From Caulobacterales bacterium RIFOXYB1_FULL_67_16 (lineage in GTDB: Bacteria; Pseudomonadota; Alphaproteobacteria; Caulobacterales; Caulobacteraceae): 8,105 nt of DNA. The notes under the pieces were generated by a model. The model was not told the DNA's origin. It was given only the letters and a program-made list of their open reading frames with translations, and ran no database searches. The position numbers were made by a program, and so were the translations under genes. Positions 1 to 5,595 of the stretch are shown here, one piece after another. The stretch is taken from NCBI GenBank assembly GCA_001796045.1, contig MGLN01000088.1, positions 1 through 8,105 on the forward strand, read 5' to 3'. How positions within the stretch are numbered: position 1 is the first letter of the stretch; each line of letters opens with the position of its first letter.

Positions 1-1247
1 ACGACCACCATCTGGCCCAGCCCGTTCTCTCCGGCCGAGACGCGGACGCGGCGGGTGCTGAACTTGGCCGCGTTCTCGATCAGATTGCCAAGGATCTCCT
101 GCAGGTCCTGCCGTTCGCCCAGGAAGGCCAGGTCGTCGGGCGCCCGCCAATCGATCTCGGCGCCCTTGTCGCGGAACACCTGTTCGATCATCACCGCCAG
201 CTCGTCCAGCACCTCGGGCACCGGCGTCGTCTCGCCCAGGCCGTGGGCGGCGCGGGCGGCGGCGCGGGCGCGGCGCAGATGGTGGTCGACCTGCCCCTGC
301 ATGATCCGGGTCTGGCGCCGCACCAGCTCCGGCAGCTGTCCCTCCTGCGTCCCGGCCTCGGCCAGCATGACCGAGATCGGGGTCTTCAGCGCATGGGCCA
401 GATTGCCGACATGGGTGCGCTGGCGCTCGACCACCTCCTGGTTATGGTCCAGCAGCCGGTTGACCTGTTCGGCAAGGGGCTGGATCTCCAGCGGATAGGC
501 GCGTTCGATCCGGGCGCTTCGCCCCTTGCGCACCGCCGCGATCTCGTTGCGCAGGTCGAACAGAGGGCGCAGGCCGACCTGGACCTGAATGAACACCGCC
601 GAGACCAGCCCCAGGCCCAGGATCAGCAGGGCCACCCAGGTGACGGTCGCGAACTGACGCGTGTCGGCGTCCACCTCCGACCGGTCGATGGCGGCCAGAA
701 AGATGACCGGGTTGTCGCGCCGGGGGATGGACTTCATGCTGGCGGCGACCCGCAACGGCTCGCGCGTGGCCGGATCGTTCTTGGGACCCACCGTGTTGAA
801 GGTGATCACCTGGCCGAAAGCCGCGTCCAAGCGCGGCGGCAGGTCGGCCGGCAGGGCCAGATCATAGCTCCACAGCGAGGTCGATCGGGCGATGCTGACC
901 AGCCGTCCGTCCGGCAGCACCTCCAGGATTTGCCAGTACTTGCCCGACAGCAGTCTAAGAGTGCGGGCATCCTGGATCTGGGGCACGACCTCGCCCTCGC
1001 CGGTGCGGCTGGCCGCCACCACGATCTCGTCGATGGTCTCGTTCAGCATGTCGCCGAGGCGCCGCAGGGCCGATTCCTGGAAGGCCTGGGTCAGGACGAC
1101 GGCCGCGATCACCAGGGCCACCAGGATCCAGGCCGAGGCCAGCCAGATCAGCCGACGCGTCAGGGACCGGCCGGGGCGTCCAAGATAGCGGCCCCAGTCG
1201 GCGCCTCGACCGCCGGATGGCCGTTCGGCCGCCCCCGTCTCGCTCAC
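1..1247 (-). CDS. Sensor histidine kinase, PhoQ-like (C-terminus cut by window edge)
   Basis: Membrane sensor kinase, predicted to autophosphorylate on His and pass the phosphate to the regulator encoded just upstream. From the GTG start it reads a Ser/Gly/Arg-rich cytoplasmic N-terminus, a first membrane segment (about residues 33-53), a periplasmic sensor region of about 145 residues, a second membrane segment (about 202-222), a HAMP-like linker, and the phosphoacceptor helix with HALKTP at 285-290 (His285), as in PhoQ-type kinases. The N-box NLIENAAK is present (Asn388, Asn392). The window ends before the glycine-rich ATP-lid boxes, so 415 codons are visible and the protein is partial. The GTG start was chosen because it overlaps the regulator's TGA by 4 nt (GTGA), implying translational coupling. 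The inducing signal cannot be read from the sequence; divalent cations or antimicrobial peptides would be guesses from the PhoQ analogy. Confidence 0.93.
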   Translation of the reverse strand, partial: MSETGAAERPSGGRGADWGRYLGRPGRSLTRRLIWLASAWILVALVIAAVVLTQAFQESALRRLGDMLNETIDEIVVAASRTGEGEVVPQIQDARTLRLLSGKYWQILEVLPDGRLVSIARSTSLWSYDLALPADLPPRLDAAFGQVITFNTVGPKNDPATREPLRVAASMKSIPRRDNPVIFLAAIDRSEVDADTRQFATVTWVALLILGLGLVSAVFIQVQVGLRPLFDLRNEIAAVRKGRSARIERAYPLEIQPLAEQVNRLLDHNQEVVERQRTHVGNLAHALKTPISVMLAEAGTQEGQLPELVRRQTRIMQGQVDHHLRRARAAARAAHGLGETTPVPEVLDELAVMIEQVFRDKGAEIDWRAPDDLAFLGERQDLQEILGNLIENAAKFSTRRVRVSAGENGLGQMVV

Positions 1248-1924
1248 GCCGCCTCGGACTCGCCGACCAGCGGCGTCAGCCGATAGCCCAAGCCGCGCAC
1301 GGTCTCGATCCGGTCTGGCCCGACCTTCTTGCGCAGCCGGCCGATGAAGACCTCGATGGTGTTGGAATCCCGGTCGAAGTCCTGATCATAAAGGTGTTCG
1401 ACCAGTTCGGTGCGGCTGATGACCCGGCCCTGGTGCATCATCATATAGTGGAGCAGCCGGTACTCCAGTGAGGTCAGCCGCAGCGGCTCGCCGTTGACGC
1501 TGGCACGGGCCGCGCGCGGATCCAGCCTCAGCCCCCCGCACGCCAGTGTCGCCGAGGCGATGCCGGCCGAACGGCGCAGCAGGGCCCGCAGCCGCGCCAG
1601 CAGTTCCTCGGTGTGGAAGGGCTTGGTCAGATAGTCGTCGGCCCCGGCGTCGAAGCCTGCCACCTTGTCCGACCAGGCGCCGCGCGCGGTCAGGATCAGC
1701 ACCGGCGTGGTCTTGCCCTCGCGCCGCCAGCGCTCCAGCACCGACACCCCGTCGATCTTGGGCAGGCCCAGATCCAGGACGACCACGTCATAGGGTTCGT
1801 TCTCGCCCAGATAATGGGCTTCCTCGCCATCGGGGGCGTGGTCAACGGCGTATCCGGCGTCGGACAGGGCGGCCTTCAGCTGGCGCGACAGATCGACGTC
1901 GTCTTCGACGAGAAGGACACGCAT
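1244..1924 (-). CDS. OmpR/PhoP-family response regulator
   Basis: DNA-binding response regulator of 226 residues, normal full length for the family. The receiver domain (about 1-115) has the acidic pocket Glu7/Asp8/Asp9, phosphoacceptor Asp51 (in VLDLGLPKIDG), Thr79 and Lys101 (in TKPF). A winged-helix DNA-binding domain follows (about 128-220), with the typical recognition-helix stretch DSNTIEVFIGRLRKK and the hairpin ending GLGYRL. It is the middle gene of a three-gene leftward operon: its ATG shares one base with the stop of the PepSY gene (TGATG), and its own TGA overlaps the kinase GTG. Its cognate kinase is therefore very probably the downstream product. It most resembles PhoP/QseB-type regulators, but no precise orthologue can be named from the sequence alone. 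Autoregulation through the repeats at 2278-2293 is an inference. Confidence 0.96.
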   Translation of the reverse strand: MRVLLVEDDVDLSRQLKAALSDAGYAVDHAPDGEEAHYLGENEPYDVVVLDLGLPKIDGVSVLERWRREGKTTPVLILTARGAWSDKVAGFDAGADDYLTKPFHTEELLARLRALLRRSAGIASATLACGGLRLDPRAARASVNGEPLRLTSLEYRLLHYMMMHQGRVISRTELVEHLYDQDFDRDSNTIEVFIGRLRKKVGPDRIETVRGLGYRLTPLVGESEAA

Positions 1925-2253
1925 CAGTCTGGCCTGCGACGTTGATTGGAATTGGAGCCGCCGTCGCGCGTCCGGCCGGTCTGGCCGTCGACCACGACCT
2001 CGCGGACCCGGCCGTCGCGTTCGACCAAGACGGAGTAGTCGCCATCGCCCCGCGGGCGGGTGTCGATGGGGCGGCCGCCGACGGCCTCGCCGCCGCGGCG
2101 GCGCGCCTCATCCGGGCTGACGCGCGGGCGCTGGGGTTGCTGCTGGGTCTGCTGGCGGTCATCGCGCGACTGGGCGCTCGCCGCCGGAGTAAGAACCGGA
2201 GCGAGGGCCAGGGTCGCGGCGGCGACGATCAGACTGGCGAACTTGCTGGACAT
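1924..2253 (-). CDS. Small secreted PepSY-domain protein
   Basis: Predicted periplasmic protein of 109 residues. It has a Sec signal peptide (Lys4, hydrophobic Ala/Leu core, probable cleavage after ASA at residue 27), a Gln/Arg-rich linker, then one PepSY-like unit (about 45-99) built as SPDEARRR, YSVLVERDGRVREVVVD and a terminal QTGRT. PepSY domains are linked to protease inhibition or to sensing at the cell surface. A PepSY gene placed before a PhoP/PhoQ-like pair is a recurring proteobacterial arrangement, so the product may tune the kinase's periplasmic sensor; that role is inferred. An in-frame TAG lies just upstream (2262-2260), so translation cannot start earlier than this ATG. The stop overlaps the regulator's ATG by one base. 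There are no cysteines. An AGGAGA at 2279-2274 is too far (20 nt) from the ATG to act as its ribosome site. Confidence 0.88.
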   Translation of the reverse strand: MSSKFASLIVAAATLALAPVLTPAASAQSRDDRQQTQQQPQRPRVSPDEARRRGGEAVGGRPIDTRPRGDGDYSVLVERDGRVREVVVDGQTGRTRDGGSNSNQRRRPD

Positions 2254-2277
2254 GGGCGTCTATCTGGCGCCATTCTC

Positions 2278-2293
2278 CTGAACAGGCCCTGAA
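2278..2293 (-). promoter_or_regulatory. Tandem repeat CTGAA-N6-CTGAA, candidate regulator site for the PepSY operon
   Basis: Two exact CTGAA copies (2278-2282 and 2289-2293) lie 11 bp apart, the half-site spacing usual for OmpR/PhoB-family dimers. Read toward the operon they are TTCAG-N6-TTCAG. Eleven bases further on (2268-2261, minus strand) is GCCAGATA, resembling the Caulobacter -10 element GCTANAWC. That would put transcription start at or next to the ATG (2253). The repeats are observed; regulator binding and the promoter are inferences. Confidence 0.4.
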
Positions 2294-2376
2294 TGACCCG
2301 TATAGAATAGGGCGGCCCGAAACGCCATTGCGCGAACGGCGGAACGCTCAGGCCATGACGCATTTCTCATGAAGAT

Positions 2377-2396
2377 GAACCGAACCTGATCGGTTC
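2377..2396. repeat. Short inverted repeat GAACCG-N8-CGGTTC
   Basis: Perfect 6-bp arms (2377-2382 and 2391-2396) lie in the control region between the divergent PepSY operon and the 2480 gene, upstream of the tandem repeat at 2399-2414. A second pairing, GAACC-N5-GGTTC (2382-2396), shares the right arm. It could be an operator half of the same regulatory zone. There is no T-run, so it is not a terminator. Confidence 0.3.
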
Positions 2397-2398
2397 TG

Positions 2399-2432
2399 TT
2401 CAGATCGGGCTCAGTCGCCGTGTCGTCATATC
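2399..2432 (+). promoter_or_regulatory. Candidate activator-dependent promoter of the 2480 gene
   Basis: TTCAG (2399-2403) and CTCAG (2410-2414) are spaced 11 bp, the same spacing and nearly the same half-site as the repeat near the PepSY operon. GTCATATC (2425-2432), resembling the Caulobacter -10 GCTANAWC, begins 11 bp after the second half-site. This matches the geometry of an OmpR/PhoB-type promoter in which the regulator replaces the -35. The expected leader would be about 40 nt. This rests on pattern matching only. Confidence 0.35.
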
Positions 2433-2479
2433 CCCTCATCGCCGGTCAGTTCGATCGGCTCAACCCGAGGAGATCCGTC

Positions 2480-2845
2480 ATGCGGAAGTTCATCATCCCC
2501 GCCGTCGTCCTGGCCGCCGTCGCCTCGACCGCCCTGCCCGCCGCCGCCCAGACCTATCACGGCCGTCCGCCGGTGCATCACGCCGGCTACAGCGATTGGC
2601 AGTCGATCGACGCCCGCCAGGCCAACCTGGACCGCCGCATCGACCGAGGCGTCCGCAGCGGCCAGCTTAGCCGCCGCGAGGCGACCCGCCTGCGCAGCGA
2701 GTTCAACGGTCTGCTGCGCCTGGAGGCCAACTACCGCCGGGGCGGTCTGAACGCCTGGGAGCGCGCCGACCTGGATCGCCGCTTCGACCGCCTCGCCGGC
2801 CAGATCCGTTACGAGCGCAATGATTGGGACAACCGTCGCGGCTGA
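2480..2845 (+). CDS. Small secreted Arg-rich protein of unknown function
   Basis: Predicted exported protein of 121 residues. The signal peptide starts MRKFIIP, has an Ala/Val core and a likely cleavage after PAAA (residue 23). The mature part has about 98 residues, of which 21 are Arg and none Lys. It is probably largely alpha-helical, with two related segments, NLDRRIDRGVRSGQL (about 50-64) and DLDRRFDRLAGQIRYER (about 97-113), flanking the motif LSRREATRLRSEF. The start was set at 2480 because GAGGAGA (2467-2473) lies 6 nt upstream and a signal peptide begins exactly there; an in-frame ATG at 2420 has neither. The gene is monocistronic and ends in a strong terminator. I do not recognise a characterised family. 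Divergence from a PepSY/two-component operon suggests, but does not prove, control by that system and an envelope-stress role. Confidence 0.85.
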   Translation: MRKFIIPAVVLAAVASTALPAAAQTYHGRPPVHHAGYSDWQSIDARQANLDRRIDRGVRSGQLSRREATRLRSEFNGLLRLEANYRRGGLNAWERADLDRRFDRLAGQIRYERNDWDNRRG

Positions 2846-2868
2846 TCCCGCCTGAAGCCTGACGAACG

Positions 2869-2903
2869 AGAGCGCGGCCCGAACGGGCCGCGCTCTTCTT
2901 TTG
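2869..2903 (+). terminator. Rho-independent terminator after the 2480 gene
   Basis: A perfect 12-bp GC-rich stem (AGAGCGCGGCCC at 2869-2880 with its complement at 2885-2896) has a 4-nt loop GAAC and is followed by a T-rich tract (TTCTTTT). It lies 24 nt after the stop of the secreted protein gene. Read from the opposite side it could weakly stop the convergent chrR transcript, but the minus-strand tail is only partly T-rich. Confidence 0.9.
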
Positions 2904-2916
2904 GGCTGCGGCCAGC

Positions 2917-3555
2917 CTAGAGCTTGATGAAGGGCTGGATCAGCTTGCCCAGCCAGCCGTCCAGCTGGATCTGCCCGTCCAGAGCGACGACGCAGAGGCA
3001 GGGATCCTCCGACACCACGCGCGGCTGGTGCAGCACCTCGCCGTCGGCCTCCTCGAAGTCGCCGACGTCGAACCGCTGGGTCTCGGTGGCGTAGGCGCCG
3101 TGGATGACGCAGGTCAGTTCGACCCCGCCGTGGGTGTGTTTCGGCGTCTCACGGCCCGGCCCGATCTCCAGCAGAATGACCCGGCAGTCGCCGTCGCGCG
3201 GCGCATGCACGTCGCGCGCGCGCATCCCCGGTCCCAGCCATCGCCACGGACCCAGCGCATAGCGGCGCAGGGGCTCCGGCAGACCGGCCATATCGTTCAG
3301 GGGCGTGGAGGCCAGGGCCTGGCCGGCGTCCGTCTCGGCGCGGGCCAGCACTCGGGCCAGGGCGTCCTCAGGCATGGCCGCCGGCTCCAGTTCGTCAAGC
3401 AGACGCCCCCCAACGGCCTGCAGCCGACGAACCCAGGCGTCTGTCTCGGGCCGCATCGCCAGATGGGCGGCGACCACCACGGCCTCGGGCGGACTCAGCG
3501 TGCCGGCGGCATAGGCCAGCAGTCTCTCTTCGGAAGGGTTGTGACGGGCGCTCAT
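2917..3555 (-). CDS. chrR: ChrR-type anti-sigma factor with cupin domain (N-terminal Cys ligands absent)
   Basis: Cytoplasmic anti-sigma factor predicted to hold the RpoE-type sigma factor encoded just upstream until an oxidative signal such as singlet oxygen releases it. It has 212 residues, the usual family length. The N-terminal anti-sigma domain (about 1-85) keeps His5 and His31, but the expected Cys-x-x-Cys after His31 reads Arg35-Pro-Glu-Thr38, and there is no Cys in the first 123 residues. The C-terminal cupin (about 100-200) keeps all four expected metal ligands, His140, His142, Glu146 and His176, offset by one from Rhodobacter ChrR, and the conserved CLC pair (Cys186, Cys188). Its ATG overlaps the sigma factor's TGA by 4 nt (ATGA), so the two are translationally coupled. 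The family assignment is firm. The zinc status of the N-terminal domain is in question. Confidence 0.92.
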   Translation of the reverse strand: MSARHNPSEERLLAYAAGTLSPPEAVVVAAHLAMRPETDAWVRRLQAVGGRLLDELEPAAMPEDALARVLARAETDAGQALASTPLNDMAGLPEPLRRYALGPWRWLGPGMRARDVHAPRDGDCRVILLEIGPGRETPKHTHGGVELTCVIHGAYATETQRFDVGDFEEADGEVLHQPRVVSEDPCLCVVALDGQIQLDGWLGKLIQPFIKL

Positions 3556-4154
3556 GCCTCGCCTCCGTCGTCGTCAAGCAGGGTGCGCAGTTTGATCATG
3601 GCCTTGCGTATGCGGGATTTAACCGTGCCCAACGGCAGGTCCAGCCGGCGGGCGATTTCGGAATGGGGGTTGTCCTGGAAGAAGGCGAGGCGAAGCACCT
3701 CGATCTGGTCGGCCGAAAGGCGCGCCATGGCCGTCTTCAGCCGTTCGGCCTCCTGAGCCGTCGACAGGATCTGATCCGGCCGTTCCGGCTCCTCCTGCGC
3801 CAGCTCTATCTCGGGCATGGGAGTGCGGCGCGCGTCCTGGCGCAGCACGTCGAGACGTCGATTTCGGGCGATGGTGAAGATCCAGGTCGCCGCCCGGGCC
3901 TTGGCGCTGTCGAACAGCTCGGCCTTTCGCCACACCGTCAGCATGGCGTCCTGGGCGAAGTCCTCGGCCGCGCCGGCTGTGGCGCCGGCCTTGATCAGAT
4001 AAGCCTTCAGGCGGGGAGCGAAATGCTCGAACAGGCGCGCGAACGCCTCTCGGTCCCGCCTCAGCGCTACCGCCTCGATCAATCGATCATAGTCCGCCTC
4101 GCCTGGCGTCACGGGCGGTTTGGTTCGCGCAATGTCTGAGACCTGTCCATCCAT
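3552..4154 (-). CDS. rpoE: RpoE-type ECF sigma factor (ECF11 group)
   Basis: Extracytoplasmic-function sigma factor of 200 residues, paired with ChrR. Region 2 (about 35-108) contains AEDFAQDAMLTVWR and the -10-binding stretch TWIFTIARNRRLDVLR. Region 4 (about 143-193) contains LSADQIEVLRLAFFQDNPHSEIA and the helix-turn-helix LPLGTVKSRIR. This region-4 signature and the ChrR partner point to the ECF11 group, which controls the response to singlet oxygen and related photo-oxidative stress in Rhodobacter and Caulobacter. A promoter of the same sigma type precedes it, implying autoregulation. The chosen ATG is only 5 nt past the predicted -10, so the mRNA may be leaderless; a GTG at 4112 (residue 15) is the alternative start, but no clear ribosome-binding site precedes it. 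Confidence 0.94.
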   Translation of the reverse strand: MDGQVSDIARTKPPVTPGEADYDRLIEAVALRRDREAFARLFEHFAPRLKAYLIKAGATAGAAEDFAQDAMLTVWRKAELFDSAKARAATWIFTIARNRRLDVLRQDARRTPMPEIELAQEEPERPDQILSTAQEAERLKTAMARLSADQIEVLRLAFFQDNPHSEIARRLDLPLGTVKSRIRKAMIKLRTLLDDDGGEA

Positions 4155-4159
4155 GGACC

Positions 4160-4189
4160 CTAGTACGGTTCAGCTGAAAGTCTGGATCA
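4160..4189 (-). promoter_or_regulatory. RpoE-type promoter of rpoE-chrR
   Basis: Minus-strand TGATCC (4189-4184) is followed by exactly 18 bases and then TACTAG (4165-4160). TGATCC is the known -35 of RpoE/ECF11 promoters, and 18 bp is their usual spacer. The -10 ends 5 nt before the ATG, so the transcript would start at or inside the start codon. Not experimentally shown here. Confidence 0.72.
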
Positions 4190-4194
4190 TTTCG

Positions 4195-4224
4195 TGATCC
4201 GCCGGTTCGACCGCCACGTATCTT
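4195..4224 (+). promoter_or_regulatory. RpoE-type promoter of the FAD oxidoreductase-DUF1365 operon
   Basis: TGATCC (4195-4200), an 18-bp spacer and TATCTT (4219-4224) match the RpoE/ECF11 promoter form. Start of transcription near 4231 would give a leader of about 24 nt before the ATG at 4255. Its -35 forms an inverted repeat (GGATCA-N5-TGATCC, 4184-4200) with the -35 of the divergent rpoE promoter. Confidence 0.75.
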
Positions 4225-4254
4225 CAACGGAATTTTTCGTTTTACGGACCGCTC

Positions 4255-5595
4255 ATGCCCCTGTCGTCCCCTTCCGTCGAGACCGGCCCGCGCCTGCGGA
4301 TCGCCGTCGTGGGTTCGGGCATCGCCGCCCTCTCCAGCGCCTGGCTCTTGTCCAAGCGCCACGAGGTGACGATCTATGAGCGCGACGACCGTCTGGGCGG
4401 CCATTCCAACACGGTCGATGTGAAAAGCCCGACCGGCGAGACGGCGGTGGACACGGGCTTCATCGTTTTCAACGACGCCACCTATCCCAATCTGATCGCT
4501 CTCTTCGCCCATCTGGGGCTGGAGACGCGCGCGACGGACATGTCCTTCGCCGTGTCGCTGGACCACGGCCGGTTCGAGTACGCCGCGCCCGGCCTTTTCG
4601 CCCAGCGCCGCAACTTCTTCCGCCCCCGCTTCTGGTCGATGCTGAAGGAAATCCTGCGCTTTTATCGGTCAGCCCCGACCGATATGGCGGGGTCTGTCGA
4701 TGGCGACCTGACCCTTGGCCAGTATCTGAAGCGCGAAGGCTTCAGCGAAGCCTTCCGCGACGACCACCTGCTGCCCATGGCCGCGGCCATCTGGTCCTCG
4801 CCGGCCCACACCCTGATGGACTATCCGGCAGAGTCCTTCGTCCGCTTCTGCGGCAACCACGGCCTGCTGAAGCTGGTGGGCCGCCCGCTTTGGCGTACCG
4901 TAGTCGGCGGCAGCCGGGTCTATGTCGAGGCTCTGGCGCGCCAGATCGGCGACGGCGTCCGCCTGCGGCGCGGCGTGGAGCAGGTCCGCCGCGTCGAGGG
5001 CGGGGTGGTGGTTCAGGACGCGACCGGCGCTGAAGAGCGTTTCGACCATGTCGTCATCGGCGCCCATGCCGACCAGGCCCTGGCCATGTTGGCCGAGCCG
5101 ACCGCGCGCGAACGGGAACTGCTGGGCGCCTTCCGCTACAGCCGCAACCTGACCATCCTGCACACCGACGCCGGCCTGATGCCCCGCCGTCGCCGCGCCT
5201 GGGCGTCCTGGAACTATATCGGCGCCGACGACGGTCTGTGCGTCACCTACTGGATGAATCGGCTCCAGGGTCTGCCGGGCCAGGACCTGTTCGTCACCCT
5301 GAATCCGCCGCGCCCGCCGGCCGCCGGAACCCTGCTGCGCAGCGAACTGTACGAACACCCGATCTTCGACCCCGCCGCCGTCAAGGCGCAGAAGCAATTG
5401 TGGAGCCTTCAAGGCCAGGGCGGGGTGTGGTTCTGCGGCGCCCATTTCGGCGCCGGTTTCCACGAGGACGGGCTTCAGTCGGGCCTGGCCGTGGCCGAAC
5501 AACTGGGCGGTGTCCGCCGCCCCTGGACGGTCGAGAACGAGAGCGGCCGCATCCATCTGTCCGCGCCGGCGGCCACGCTTGAGAAGGCCGCGTGA
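4255..5595 (+). CDS. FAD/NAD(P)-binding amine-oxidase-like protein (COG2907 type)
   Basis: Predicted FAD-dependent oxidoreductase of 446 residues, typical for this family. The N-terminal Rossmann motif is IAVVGSGIAALSSAWLL (16-32, Gly20-x-Gly22), followed by Glu42, expected to bind the FAD ribose, and the second flavin motif DRLGGHSNT (45-53). The C-terminal flavin-closing segment WFCGAHFGAGFHEDGLQSG begins at about residue 392. The exact reaction is unknown. Homologues sit with DUF1365 and cyclopropane-fatty-acid-synthase genes, and in Rhodobacter such a cluster belongs to the RpoE-ChrR regulon, so modification of membrane fatty acids under oxidative stress is the best inference. Here the gene is first in a two-gene operon behind an RpoE-type promoter. 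The ATG is supported by the 24-nt leader and by the Rossmann fold starting soon after; the ribosome-binding site is weak. The TGA overlaps the next gene's GTG. Confidence 0.92.
   Translation: MPLSSPSVETGPRLRIAVVGSGIAALSSAWLLSKRHEVTIYERDDRLGGHSNTVDVKSPTGETAVDTGFIVFNDATYPNLIALFAHLGLETRATDMSFAVSLDHGRFEYAAPGLFAQRRNFFRPRFWSMLKEILRFYRSAPTDMAGSVDGDLTLGQYLKREGFSEAFRDDHLLPMAAAIWSSPAHTLMDYPAESFVRFCGNHGLLKLVGRPLWRTVVGGSRVYVEALARQIGDGVRLRRGVEQVRRVEGGVVVQDATGAEERFDHVVIGAHADQALAMLAEPTARERELLGAFRYSRNLTILHTDAGLMPRRRRAWASWNYIGADDGLCVTYWMNRLQGLPGQDLFVTLNPPRPPAAGTLLRSELYEHPIFDPAAVKAQKQLWSLQGQGGVWFCGAHFGAGFHEDGLQSGLAVAEQLGGVRRPWTVENESGRIHLSAPAATLEKAA

Noticed and set aside
243..1286. Long open frame on the plus strand opposite the sensor kinase
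   Set aside because: It is antisense to a well-supported kinase. Its product is rich in Gly, Arg, Gln and His with no domain, as expected for a shadow frame in high-GC DNA.
2420..2479. Upstream in-frame ATG extending the Arg-rich secreted protein by 20 residues
   Set aside because: It would bury the signal peptide internally. The downstream ATG has GAGGAGA at ideal spacing.
2867..2903. The hairpin as a fully bidirectional terminator for chrR too
   Set aside because: The minus-strand tail after the stem is only partly T-rich, so it is supported as a terminator only in the plus direction.
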